Assembly: GCA_900660155.1 (NCBI GenBank) | Contig: CABFPE010000005.1 | Location: 1,289,177 to 1,313,585, forward strand | Direction of reading: 5' to 3' | Source of the DNA: Hofstenia miamia | Taxonomy: Eukaryota > Xenacoelomorpha > Acoela > Hofsteniidae | Length of the DNA: 24,409 nt | Shown: positions 10,792 through 21,183 of the stretch, one piece after another | Layout: the number at the start of each line of letters is the position of its first letter | Numbering within the stretch: position 1 is the stretch's first letter | Position numbers and translations under genes: made by a program | The notes under the pieces: generated by a model | What the model saw: the letters and a program-made list of their open reading frames with translations, nothing else | Told to the model about the DNA's origin: nothing | Database searches by the model: none

Positions 10792-11317
10792 TGATTAATC
10801 GAATCAAAAGCTTTTGAAAGATCTAGGCAAGCAATAGCTACAAACTTATTTGCGTCCAGTGACGCTCCAGTTTTCTGTGGCTCTTAAAAGGGCATCAGTG
10901 GTTGAGAAATTTTTTCGAAAATCAAATTGAGTATTTGACAGTAGGTTGTACTTATTTAGATATTCACTTATTTGATCATGCAATAATCTTTCGAATACTT
11001 TGCTTAATGGAGATGTGATAGAAATTGGCCGATAATTTTGGGCAACTGATGGATCTTTTTTTTTTAAAAATGAGAGTAACATGGGCAATTTTTAAATAAT
11101 CCGGAAAATAATTATGCATTCATTAATTTTTAGAAAATCTTTAAAGGCCATTTTATCATATACTGAAAGGTCGAATAATACAAAAGATGATTACATACAT
11201 ACATAAATTATTGCTACCAATAATTAAGATTTAGCGAAATAAAATATTATTATAAAATCAGTTAAAAATTAGAGGGAATTATTTGTAAAACTAACGATGA
11301 CTTCGTAAGTCGAATTA

Positions 11318-11416
11318 TATTTGAATGTTTTTGTTAAAATTATTAAAATCCTTAAAAATGCTAAACTCTTTTAGTTCATTATCTTTCTCAATAGTGTAGT
11401 TCCTGTAATATAATGC
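11318..11416 (-). mobile_element. possible upstream piece of the same LINE
   Basis: A 33-codon open frame reads ALYYRNYTIEKDNELKEF, then SIFKDFNNFNKNIQI, before TAA. Many LINEs have a LY..Y......N.LK...YK.YRN.L.K.I stretch between the endonuclease and RT domains, and this resembles it in type and order. About 130 bp of unrecognisable sequence separates it from the RT part, less than a whole element would have, which would imply an internal deletion. The homology is weak and judged by eye. Confidence 0.33.
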
Positions 11417-11511
11417 CTAAAATATGGAAATATAATGCTCTCTTTTCTGTTTGTTTTATACTATTCATCATCAAGTGAATAACAAGCAGTTTGAAAGTAA
11501 AACATCACTTA

Positions 11512-11906
11512 AGGTGTGTTCCCACTATCGACTTTTATCAGCAGATTTTAATCGAAACTGCAATTATTTTCGTTCACATTGGCGATTTTTTATCATCCGA
11601 TTTTTTATCAGAAAATGCGGAGTTGGAAGAGCGTTCAGACTATCGATTTTTTATCAGATGATAAATTATCATCTTTCGATTGACAATAAGAAAAACAACA
11701 ACATCTGTTTATGGATTGGTTTGTCTTGGAATGTAAACAATGTTTACATATTTTGAAGTTGAAATATTTCAATGACAATTTACGTTTTGGAAGTCTGTTC
11801 CCTACTTGAGAAGTAAGCAATTATTTTCAAGTAGCTATTCGACTAGTTTTAGTACCGTTCACCGATTTCTTGACAGATGATAAAAGTCGATAGTGGGAAC
11901 ACACCT
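11512..11906. mobile_element. PIF/Harbinger-like MITE (395 bp)
   Basis: The ends are perfect 29-bp inverted repeats, starting AGGTGTGTTCCCACTATCGA (11512-11540, and inverted at 11878-11906). TTA flanks both sides (11509-11511 and 11907-11909), the TWA-type 3-bp target duplication of PIF/Harbinger elements. A TTAA duplication (piggyBac) does not fit the right side. Inside, the subterminal motif CGATTTTTTATCA recurs three times in direct orientation (about 11583, 11600, 11644) after the CGACTTTTATCA of the left end. A near-palindrome gatgataaattatcatc follows the last. No transposase is encoded; ORFs crossing it are chance. The identical ends suggest a fairly young insertion. Confidence 0.88.
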
Positions 11907-11909
11907 TTA

Positions 11910-14628
11910 GTTGCGCACAAAAATAAAGATGGTCAATTCACCTCCAATGTTACCTCTTCAAGAATGCAAAATTTTGTATTTCATGATGCACACTGAAAAA
12001 ATGCATGTGAAAATCAAATACTAGACTGTCTGCCGCATTCAGATCGATCTAAGGTACAAAAAACACAGTAGATCTTACTTGATTAAATAATTTTGATGTA
12101 AAATGGCCTTCAACGAAGAATATGGCACCCCCCTAACTTATAAAGTATCTTTCTGCGAGAGCAGATGTTGTCTCAGTCTTTAGAATATTGTTGCACACTT
12201 AATCCCACGACATAGCTCCTATTTGCAAAATTATGAGTAATAATTCAAGTCTTTTACTTAAGTGTCGCAGTCAATAATAGTTCAGTCCAGTCCTACGGTA
12301 TGTATTTTTCAGGAAATTCTCTATAACAAGTTTGATATCACCGTAGTTTCCCTAGGATTTTCGAAAGCTGTCTGTTCATATTCATCCTTTGCTATTCGAA
12401 ATTAATCATTGTTAAAAAATAGTAATTTAGTTAAGAAATGTGTCTTCATTAACATAAAATTGACCTTTTTGTCCCAGGAATTATGCAAATTAAATTTTAT
12501 TGAGCTTATAAACTACACCAGGATGAGAATTCAATGGAAAAATTAAAGGAACGTTCATTAGATTAGGAATGAACTCAAGCATTTGTATTGGGTCTACCCA
12601 TTTTTACTATGTTCAAAATGTGATTTTATCACCATTGAAACACGTGTGCAGAAAAATCGTGTTCGAAAATTTCATTGCGAACATACATACAATTAAGACA
12701 AGAAGCGTTTACTGAAACTCGACAATAAGAAACATACATATTTTAAGCGTTAATGTTTACTTAAAGCTATATTTATTCAGATTTAAAAAATAGGAAGACT
12801 TTAAATTTTAATTAGGTTTGGCACTCTCTATTTTCTCTCGCACTGTTGGATAAATATTTGCAACATTAATAATTTCGCTTGCTGTTTCAGTAGGTTATAA
12901 CATGGAGCTTCCTTGTGAAGGTCACAATATCAATTAAGGTGGCATGTAACGAAGATTTATTGTGTGTAAATTACTGCATCTAGTATTATTATATAAATCA
13001 ATCCAAAATAAATTTGTAATATTCCGATTAGCCTATCTTCTTTCTCACTATTTCAATTACATGCACATGAATAGCATCAGCTAAGTATAAATATATATTT
13101 ATTCCTGGTTGAAATTTTCTAAATCTACTTAATATTTCAATGTAAATTTTCATAGAAATATAGCACAGAAGACAAAAAGCTGTCAAAGCTAAAACCAATA
13201 AAAACACATGCTTTATTCTGTGGTGCTAGCATAAAATGACATTTAAAATGTACGATAAATTACCTTTGCTAACGCAATAATACTGTAAAACCTGCATCGC
13301 AAATATTTTATAGCTTCTAATTTGCTTTGCGTATTCACTTCTGACAGAGAGTAACAGCTTTTCACTTTCTGGGGATTGGTAAATATTTTAGAAGATTGAA
13401 TATTATTGATGTGGACATTTATGCCTCATCTGTTGCTTTAAACCCATTATTTCAAGGCGCTTATATAAGGAAAACTCTAACATTATAGCACATATGCTTG
13501 CAATCTTTTCACTACTAGTATATGGTAATCACAGACTCCTTTTTTGCACAAAATGTATTACTTTATTTTTAAAAGATTTGCCTAATGCGTTCTAGTAACA
13601 CAATATGTAATTTTTGAATTAGGAGAATTGTATAAATTTAGTAAAGCAATCAAAATGATTAGGGAAACGTTAGACGACAATTCCTCAATAATTATATCTT
13701 GATTTAAATGTCTAAGTCAATTAGATTTGCTCAATCTACTGGCTATAATTGATTTAGGGAGTAAATGATCACAAAAATAATGCCAGAAGAACATTGAATC
13801 TTTTATGGAAATAGGCAAATTTCTGTTATTTTAAAAGCAACTTCCTTAAAAAATTGGCTTTAGAGTGTTAATAATCTTCTAAATCATTGGGTATAAATCA
13901 CACTTTTAACTTAATATGTATTTTGCAAGCTTTTTTAAAAAAATACTAGCCAGTGTTAAAAGATAGAACCCATTAATTTATTTGGAAGGTTTAAAATCTG
14001 TCGGATCGGATATATTTTTATCTAATCATTCAAGTATATAAGCCCCAAGTCTTTAGTTTACTGTTCGATATTTATTTTAAATGCCTATCTTGGCGTTTCC
14101 AAAACTTAAGCGCAGATTTCTGGAATCAATGATGCGAAACAAATCCTTCCGAAGTATATGATCACCGAAGCATTTAATTGCGTCATTTATCATAGTGAAA
14201 TGCTATCAAAAATTGAACTTGCGGGAAGTATTTCATTTGCTTATAGAAGAAAATGTGAATTACATTTTTTTTTAAATTACTTCCGCTTATATTAATACAT
14301 TTAATTTTTCCGAATATACATGTCATGGTTTTACTTGTTATCGTTTTAGTTCAGTAACTTTAACGAAAAGGCAACTAAGTAATTATTTAGACTTACCTAT
14401 GTAATTAGTAAATTAGTAATATCACGTTTATAATTAAGAAGGAAAATACAATCGTCTTTTGTAAACATACAGTAAGCTTATACCGTTTGTGTTTATTCCT
14501 ATTAATGAGATGGGAGATGAAACCGATTAATTTGTTAGATTGAAAATTAGTTAATCGACAATTTCTAGACATTTTTTTTACAATTTTACATATTTTCGCA
14601 TTATGATGTATAAATAATATAAATTACG
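11910..14628. other. AT-rich non-coding stretch
   Basis: I see no gene, RNA gene or recognisable transposon. An E-box-containing palindrome ACACGTGT lies at 12640-12647 but is within chance. The base composition matches the intron-like DNA on either side. Confidence 0.5.
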
Positions 14629-14837
14629 ACTTAAACTTTAAAGTTTTTTGTAAGTTCCTTGAAAACATTCAACCTGCATTATAATGCGTTAATGGAATTT
14701 ATGTTGGTCTTTGAAAACAAAGTCACCAAAAAAGTACTCCAGCTACAAGTTTTCAAAGAACTAAACTGAACTTTTCTAATTTTAGCCAAAAATTTACAAA
14801 TTCTTCTAAGAACTTGAAGGAACTTTCAAATTTAAGC
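14629..14837. repeat. imperfect inverted-repeat cluster (possible decayed foldback element)
   Basis: The outer arms, ACTTAAACTTTAAAGTT (14629-14645) and the inverse of 14821-14837 (GCTTAAATTTGAAAGTT), match at 14 of 17. The inner arms, AGTTCCTTGAAAAC (14653-14666) and the inverse of 14749-14762 (AGTTCTTTGAAAAC), match at 13 of 14. A further GGTCTTTGAAAACA lies at 14706-14719. The motif thus occurs in both directions within about 210 bp. No clean target duplication is seen, so the element type is unknown. Confidence 0.5.
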
Positions 14838-15053
14838 TTTTGACAGTTTCATGGGAGTTTGGATGGTTTGGGTTAGGGTTACCGTGCAAAATTAACATTG
14901 AGCTAATTTAAAGTCTGCTATTCCTAAAATATTAGAGGTGCTATGCCATGTGGTTCGGTGTTATTTTTTTGTCTCAGTACAAGCTCTAATAATTCTTCTG
15001 CGTTTTGCAAACCCCAATTTATCGGGTGTTACAGAATAGGTATGGGCATTAGG

Positions 15054-15073
15054 CTATATATATATATATATAT
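15054..15073. repeat. (TA)n microsatellite
   Basis: TA run of about 10 units. A 7-bp hairpin AGATTGC/GCAATCT follows at 15081-15100. Confidence 0.9.
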
Positions 15074-15764
15074 GTTTGAAAGATTGCGTTTAAGCAATCT
15101 AATGTGATGCAGAGTTTGGCTTTAAAATCACTGTGTTAAAAGATTTTTAAACCGGTTGAATTTTAGATGACTTCAAAAGCAATGAAGTTTGCATTAAAAT
15201 TTGCATAATTGGGTGAATCATATGCATGTGAGTAGCTTCAAATTTCTGTGTTTTGAAAACATTCAAGTGTATTTAGAAAATATATTTTTATATATTTTTT
15301 CTCAAAGCAATTATTTTAATGGAATTTTGCAGCCATGACTAATATTATTCACCCTACAAAATATCAATATAATTCATGTACCTCGAATTTTCAATCATCC
15401 TTTATGAAAAGCTTTGATCAGATTACACTGATAAATAATACCAAATTCAATCTATGTGAATTGGCTTTATGTATCTTTCTTTCTACAAATTCCTTTTAAT
15501 AAAGAAATTGATATTTTTTGTTTGAGTCTACTTTGTTTCAGACAATGAAAATCTTTCAAATGGTAACCGTGCTAGAAAAAAAAATAATAAAAATTGCATT
15601 TGATATTTTTATTAATTTTTTTAAGTGGTCAATGTTTTTGTGTTCTCACGGAAATTTTAGCCATGGAAAGTATGTAGACGTTGAAAACACTTTTAATAAA
15701 TTTTCAGTTGGAATTACAAAGTATAATTTCATTGAATAGCATTATATGTGAAGGTAATTATTAC

Positions 15765-15805
15765 GAAAAATTTCTTTGGAAACGTTGTCTTATAAGAAAT
15801 TTTTC
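15765..15805. other. 12-bp perfect stem-loop
   Basis: gaaaaatttctt (15765-15776) pairs exactly with aagaaatttttc (15794-15805) around a 17-nt loop. Twelve perfect pairs at this spacing are uncommon by chance even in AT-rich DNA. No role is evident. Confidence 0.8.
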
Positions 15806-15947
15806 AACATTCTAAAAACATTAAAAATTTCTTTAGTCTGTAAAATGTAGTGCACTTTGAGCGTAAATTAAAGCGTCACATTTTCTAGGTATAATAGAAA
15901 AAGCGATTAAATCTGAGTCACTCCTTGAGAAAAAACTGGGAAAATTA

Positions 15948-15969
15948 TTGAAAGGGGAATCCCTTTCAA
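15948..15969. other. 9-bp perfect stem-loop containing a kappaB-like site
   Basis: TTGAAAGGG pairs with CCCTTTCAA around the loop GAAT. The centre, GGGGAATCCC (15954-15963), fits the Rel/NF-kappaB consensus GGGRNNYYCC. A hairpin with 9-bp arms is within chance, and no promoter is nearby, so a regulatory role is only a possibility. Confidence 0.6.
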
Positions 15970-17450
15970 CAACATTGCAAAAATTGTCTAGAATTACGTT
16001 TAATTATTCAAGATAATGGGTGAAAATAGAAATGCATTTACGCAAAAACAATCCATCTCCCAGGTATCCACCTCACATTTTATTTCACATTCTGTAATCT
16101 ACATACTTATAGTACATAAATTAATGTTCACCAAATATTGTTTCGTCCAGTTCAAAAAATACACTGTAAAATAGCCAGGTCACAATTGCTATGAAATAAC
16201 ATTTTCCAATGTAATATGAAAATTTCTATTTCAGAAATTCAGTTTGATCTAAGGCTATTAAATAATTTTCTTTAATAAAATAAGCTTTGCATGCTTGAAA
16301 AACATTAACATTTTTTCTATCTAGTCCTAAAGTGGTTCTCATAGATGTTAATCAAAGAGGAATCCATTTATTTTAATAATACATGTAATTCCTATAACAT
16401 TGTTAAGAAAATTTATTAATGTGATATTAGGCAGTAGATGCGGTCATTCCTTGTTGATAGGTTTACCAAATTTTGAATTATCATTTGGACGTATTATATT
16501 TCTTTTCAAAAATATTTCTGTCGAGTGGAGTAATTCAAATCTAATTGACTGAACGTGCTGTCAGTTACCTGCCGCACTGACGTCAATAAATTTCAACTAA
16601 ATGGAAATCATGACCAACACTACTAAATCTAGGCATAATACAGCAAAGCAAGTCTTTGATCAATTCAAAGATGAAATATCATGTTGTTTCTAAGTATTTT
16701 ATATTAGTTTTATCAGTCATGAAAGCTCTGCTTTTGTTGGAGCCTGATAGTTACCAACTTTACGGGAAGCATTATTGATTGATTTTAATTAAGTACATGT
16801 CGCCATCTAAGGTCAATGATTAATTCGAATATCTTCAGAAATTATATACATTGGCGTACATTGTGATTTAAAAAATTGAAATGAAATTTATTAATCCATC
16901 TATTATGTAATCTGACTGCAATTTCAAACAATTATAAAACCATTTTATTGATGAACAAGTTCTGGTAAAATACACTTCCTTGTAATGAATATCTGATAGG
17001 ATTTCGTTTTTGATTCAAATTCAATTCGAATAAAAGGGGGATATTTGGCCTGTCAAGGTCCTTGAGTGGCGTTGTCAGACGTTTGCTTAAAAGTGCATTC
17101 AAACAAAAATTGTAGGTGTCTGTCATCATTATGGGCTAACAAATGGTAATAACGCCACTGTAAATAATTGTAGAGCACGAGGTAGTAATTGATACTTTGA
17201 TAGAATGCAAATATATCATGTCAAAGTGATTAGAGCCTTATGGGATAAATATTCCATCTTCATCCAAAAAATAGAGTAAATTTTGCAGTAGTACCTGCAT
17301 TAACCTTCATTTTCTCATTACTTTCAGCTACATTTCGAAGGCATGAACACGTAATGAACTTGGATACCATAACATATTTAGTATTTTTGTGTCCACCGGA
17401 TACCAAATTTCTGTTTTCCAATCACATGGATGTGCCAAAAGGATCTCTGC

Positions 17451-17553
17451 TCATTGATTTGAGTTTTTCTTTAAAAGTTCGCCGAATCTCTTTTTATCAG
17501 GAGATTTCTTAGGCACTCTCTGCACAATTTCACTCGGATCTTCCTCTAGGCCT
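17451..17553 (-). other. possible exon or coding remnant, unrecognised
   Basis: After a possible acceptor (ttttatag, AG at 17554-17555) the minus strand has an open frame reading GLEEDPSEIVQRVPKKSP, then DKKRFGELLKKNSNQ, ending at TGA (17451-17453). The segment is richer in G+C than its surroundings, and after the stop the same frame stays open for about 40 codons. I recognise no family. The pyrimidine tract before the AG is weak, and A-rich strands readily give K/E/R-rich chance peptides. It could be a terminal exon, a pseudogene piece or chance. Confidence 0.2.
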
Positions 17554-17555
17554 CT

Positions 17556-19406
17556 ATAAAATTAACTTGTGGCTGCTATGTGAACTCTGATATTGAACTT
17601 CAGCAAAATAACATAGATGTAGATTTCCTATGCATTTTTCATTTTCAGTTGATAAAATATCATGTGAGGGCATACATTAAGAAACCTCATTAGAACACTT
17701 GAACACTCCTAAGGGTCATTTTGAACTCTTCACTAATTTGCAGGGCTATTACGTTGTTCACAGGCGAGCTATTCCAATTGATATTGTGGTGGTACTACTA
17801 ATTATATAATACATGTGACGCTTTATTCAATTAATAGTTGTTGCAGAAAATATAGATATTCCAAACATATCCAGTCAGGGTCATATTAACCCCTAAAACG
17901 TTCACACTTCTCTATTTTTGTGGGGTTCCAAAATTTTTGCATAGCCGAGATTCTGACAAATATAGTATTGAGAAATTGAATAAAAAACAAGTGACAAAAA
18001 TATTGCAAAAAATGTTTGATACTAGTCATTAGAAAAAATATGTTTCTTGATTATATGTTAGCAGTTTACCATCAATTGACTATAGTTAGGTCCCATAGCT
18101 ATTCAATTGAAAATGCCTTGTCATTTATGTATGAGTTTGACCTTTGATTCAGCTTGTTAATTATTTATGAAAATGGCTAAAACAGTGCAAGCTAACTGTA
18201 ATTCCTGTAATAAAATTTGACGAAATATCAATTTGCTGCTCAGACATTCCTTTCGTCCACAAGTTGATAGCAATGGTAATGAAAAACCATTTAAGCTCTT
18301 ATCGATAATTCAGTACAAGCAACATCCAAATCTGAGAAAAAGGATTGACTGCTTGCACTTGTAACGGCATTCACAGAAATGACATTGTATCATGGCATAA
18401 TATTCAATAGTGAAATTATGTTGTCTTGGAGGCTAAGTACAGAGGGGTTATCTATTTTAGAAGATGTTTAGCAATAAACTAACAAATATAACTTATCTGA
18501 ATGATTAACATGTATGTTCTGAACCCAATTATTTCCATTCAACAAGTTCATATTAAAAGAAAATTTCATTGCTCTTGATTTTTAGCAATAATAGTAATCA
18601 ATAGCTGAATTAGTAATTCAATGTAAAATATTGATGTAATACACTATTGAAACATGTTGAAGCATTCAAATGAGCTCATGTTGCCAAAAAGTTCATTTTT
18701 GATCAAAATATAGTAATTATCAGCTACAAATTCACAAGGTGTATTTTGATTCCAATGGGTATCAGAGTTAACCCCATGATACGGTATCTAGAAGGTATTG
18801 GGGGTTGTAATTATTCTGAATAACATAAATTAAGCTTAGGTATTGGATCTTTCGATTATGCAATTTTTTGAATAAATTATGTAAATGACAATTCAAAGTG
18901 GTCACCAACCAAAAAATTGACAAGCTATACTGACTATTGTACTGCTTCAATCAAACTGTCACAGATGAAATTTCATAAGTATATTCTAACAATTCTAGCT
19001 CTTGATTTTTTATTACATTATGATTAAATATAAATATGAACCATTTTAAACAATCAAAGCGCTTTTAAGACCGAATTTACTATGAAAAAGTACATTTTCA
19101 AAAAATTTTCCAAAGAATAGCAAAAAACTGAAAACGTTCATATCGAGGAGCATCTAATGAGCTATCAGGCCACATTTCAAAAAAAAATACAATTTGAAAT
19201 GACAATGTTTTATTAATTGGAAGTTAGAAATAGAAGAATTTTCACGTAATTTAAGAAAAACAACTTTAAAAATTTATTGAAGAAACTTCCGAATTTTTTA
19301 TGTTTTCGATGAAAATTTGTGGATTTCGTTAATTGAAATTTTCGTTTAGGTTAAGAAAACTGGTCAATCATAAAACGTCCAAATTTGAACACCTCTCGGT
19401 CCTTAG
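17556..19406. other. AT-rich non-coding stretch
   Basis: No gene is recognised. Several frames of 25-48 codons look superficially coding (for example 18221-18364 on plus), but frames of this length are expected many times by chance here. A 12-bp palindrome ATGAAATTTCAT lies at about 18965-18976. Confidence 0.5.
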
Positions 19407-19569
19407 ATGGACATTCTTGAGAACATTATCTGCGTTGCTAAAGAGGTTGCTAGGAGAGTTCAGAAGTTCATGATTGTTTCAAAAGCCATTTATTGCATGT
19501 TAGGGCATAGGACAAAATCTTTGAGCGTGGATTTAGATTCTGCTGGTCAAATTTTTCGTACGGATTCAG
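19407..19569 (+). other. candidate exon, unrecognised protein
   Basis: The pyrimidine-rich cctctcggtccttag ends at 19406 like a splice acceptor. The segment after it is fully open and ends at a good donor, ttcag|gtgtgt (GT at 19570-19571). The 163 nt would encode MDILENIICVAKEVARRV, then QKFMIVSKAIYCMLGHRT, then KSLSVDLDSAGQIFRTDS. Only this frame is open throughout, and G+C is higher than in the flanks. Without splicing the frame runs on to 19616. No family is recognised and no partner exon was found, so it is a candidate only; it could also be a piece of an unknown transposon. Confidence 0.28.
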
Positions 19570-20545
19570 GTGTGTACATGAAACAATATACTGATAAGTA
19601 TGTCTGTTGCAAATAGTAGCCTTTGAATGGCATGTGTTGACTACAGATTGTATGTTTTTCACAAATCAGCAAGATCAAATGAATTCGGAATTTGATAGTC
19701 ATACGCTTGATAGAAAAATATTATCGATGCAAAATTTGTGTCCAAGATATGCAATTGTACACTCACTATGTGCTCACTATTATTTTTCAAATACAGGAAA
19801 ACAAAACATTTTAGAAAGTTATTCTCCTACGTTATATTTCAAAAACTCAAAAACTCATTTTAAATGTAGTGGCATTAGACATGACCTAAATTTTTTGGAT
19901 TTCCAAAAAATAAGGCTATTTTAAATAAAAACATATGATTGAGGGATTGTTCATAATCTTTACATTTCCACCTCTCCTCGATCAAATCGAAATTTAGTAT
20001 TTATTTCTAATTGAAATGTGCTATCAATTTGAGTGGAGATTTCTGCTAAACATAAATTCACCTTTGTAGTTCTTCTGGGAATTATTGGAAATATATTCGA
20101 TAAACTGTGATAAAAAGGAAGATTTAGAGCCTAAATAATCATTGAATCGAATTAATTGCTTTGGAAATTTGGAATCTAATGTCATTATCTTGATATATAA
20201 TAGACTAAATTTACTTCTAAAATGGTAACCAACTCTATGGAAATAAATCAATAATTAATTTCCGTGTAAATCTCTTTGATTAGTAAGTTGACATCTTGGG
20301 TATAAAAGAGGATTGTTAATTATATTTGTAGACTTAATAGAATGCGTACATTAGTTTAAAAATAATTGATATATTTACATTTTTACAAAATAATTGATTA
20401 TTTACATTTTACTTCAGGAAGCTTGGCATTTAAATGCAATCAACTTCTCGGTTAGCTGCATGCATAAAAATGTGCTGAGAGAGTCAACTCTGTATGAATT
20501 ATAATTTCAGTGATAAGAAATATTATATCTAGTTCGAAATTCTAA

Positions 20546-20579
<34 letters not shown>

Positions 20580-20739
20580 ATTTTCAAATTTATTAAACAA
20601 ATAATTATAAAGTAGCATTGTACTGCATGCGGCAACTTAGTATTATCCTCTGTTCTGATGTACAGAAGTGTGTGAAACTGTATTTCATTTCAGTGATTGA
20701 ATTCCGGATGTGTCTTTATCATTGAAATTATCAAACTAA
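19570..20739. other. AT-rich non-coding stretch
   Basis: No gene is supported. A 105-codon plus-strand ORF (19607-19924) overlaps the end of the previous frame but matches nothing I know. Given the composition, about one ORF of this length would be expected by chance in the window. A (TA)n run lies at 20549-20577. Confidence 0.45.
20549..20577. repeat. (TA)n microsatellite
   Basis: Uninterrupted TA run of about 14 units. Confidence 0.95.
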
Positions 20740-21183
20740 ATGAGTCAGTTTCTTAAACTCTATAGCAAAGGGATTTTAGCCCCTATCAAGATATATGGTT
20801 TTTTCTCCAAATTGAACAAAGTTATGACCCTGACGTTTTTTTCTTTGCCAATGATATTGGTAGAAAAACAAATGTCTAAAATTAGCAATCATACTTTTAT
20901 TATTTTTTTAGTTATACTAATTTATTCCAAATACAAAATTATATTTCTTACTATCTTCAGCAATAAATTGGTTAAATGGCGCTGTTCAAGAAGGATTATT
21001 TTCTCAAAGAGTTTGCTTTATCATTTGCCACCCTGCCAAATTTTGGCGGTATTTTTTCAACATATTTGGCACTGCAGTCAATTTTTTGACACCAGCCACC
21101 ACTATGACATCATGACATCACTAAATCGAGTTAATTTATTCTCAGTTGTTCAGTTGATCATTGGCGACCCAGCCAAGAAATAA
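20740..21183 (+). CDS. hypothetical 147-residue ORF
   Basis: This is the longest open frame in the window. It runs from ATG to TAA TAA, and an AATAAA overlaps the second stop. Residues 51-72 (HTFIIFLVILIYSKYKIIFL...) could form one membrane segment, and a basic stretch follows (WRCSRRIIFSK). The C-terminal third is less biased (FFDTSHHYDIMTSLNRVN). I recognise no domain. By a rough estimate from base composition, an open frame this long is expected only a few times per hundred windows of this size, but the T-rich strand lowers stop frequency and would produce just such a hydrophobic peptide. The base before ATG is not a strong initiation context. Chance is still the likeliest explanation. Confidence 0.2.
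   Translation: MSQFLKLYSKGILAPIKIYGFFSKLNKVMTLTFFSLPMILVEKQMSKISNHTFIIFLVILIYSKYKIIFLTIFSNKLVKWRCSRRIIFSKSLLYHLPPCQILAVFFQHIWHCSQFFDTSHHYDIMTSLNRVNLFSVVQLIIGDPAKK

Larger units (their letters stand above)
9239..11190 (-). mobile_element. 5'-truncated, decayed CR1/Jockey-like LINE
   Basis: The minus strand encodes the RT and C-terminal part of LINE ORF2. In reading order: FPDYLKIAHVTLIFKK (about 11070-11105); NYRPISITSPLSKVFERLL, then FRKNFSTTDALLRATENW (to 10855); CLDLSKAFDSINH (motif A, about 10795-10825); GFSNKSRNLITCYLKDRF; NGVPQGTILGPLLF; QYANDTCIF (motif C); DTKLNFESHINAKVRKLDIG; and the CR1/Jockey-type C-terminus FINTAIRTWNSLPKEIKN, ending at TAA (9500-9502). A 3' UTR follows to 9239 and ends in a (GATAA)n-type tail. 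Frames change at four places: a ten-T run near 11056, near 10855, near 10014, and at a 10-bp direct duplication (aaggtcaaca, 9711-9730). Motif C reads YAND instead of YADD, so a catalytic Asp is lost. A 9-bp hairpin (9485-9506) spans the stop. The endonuclease and 5' end are missing. The clade is judged from motifs only. Confidence 0.93.
15101..17450. other. AT-rich non-coding stretch with two hairpins
   Basis: No gene is recognised. The hairpins at 15765-15805 and 15948-15969 are listed separately. A perfect CRE octamer TGACGTCA sits at 16578-16585, and a 9-bp inverted pair AGTGGCGTT/AACGCCACT lies at about 17066 and 17151 without a target duplication. The 73-codon ORF at 15518-15739 (+) and the 65-codon ORF at 16932-17129 (-) match nothing I know and are within chance length. 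Confidence 0.5.

Noticed and set aside
11451-11820. ORFs of 101 (+) and 61 (-) codons
   Set aside because: They arise from the inverted-repeat MITE and its flank, with no transposase features.
14870-14880. GGGTTAGGGTT, telomere-like
   Set aside because: Only about two units, and the arthropod telomere is usually TTAGG; too short to mean an internal telomere.
16578-16585. Perfect CRE octamer TGACGTCA
   Set aside because: One octamer with no promoter nearby. Chance gives a fair probability of one in 24 kb.
17066-17159. AGTGGCGTT / AACGCCACT inverted pair as a tiny MITE
   Set aside because: Only 9 bp match, and the flanks show no target duplication.
18221-18364. 48-codon coding-like frame
   Set aside because: No start, splice site or homology; dozens of frames this long are expected by chance.
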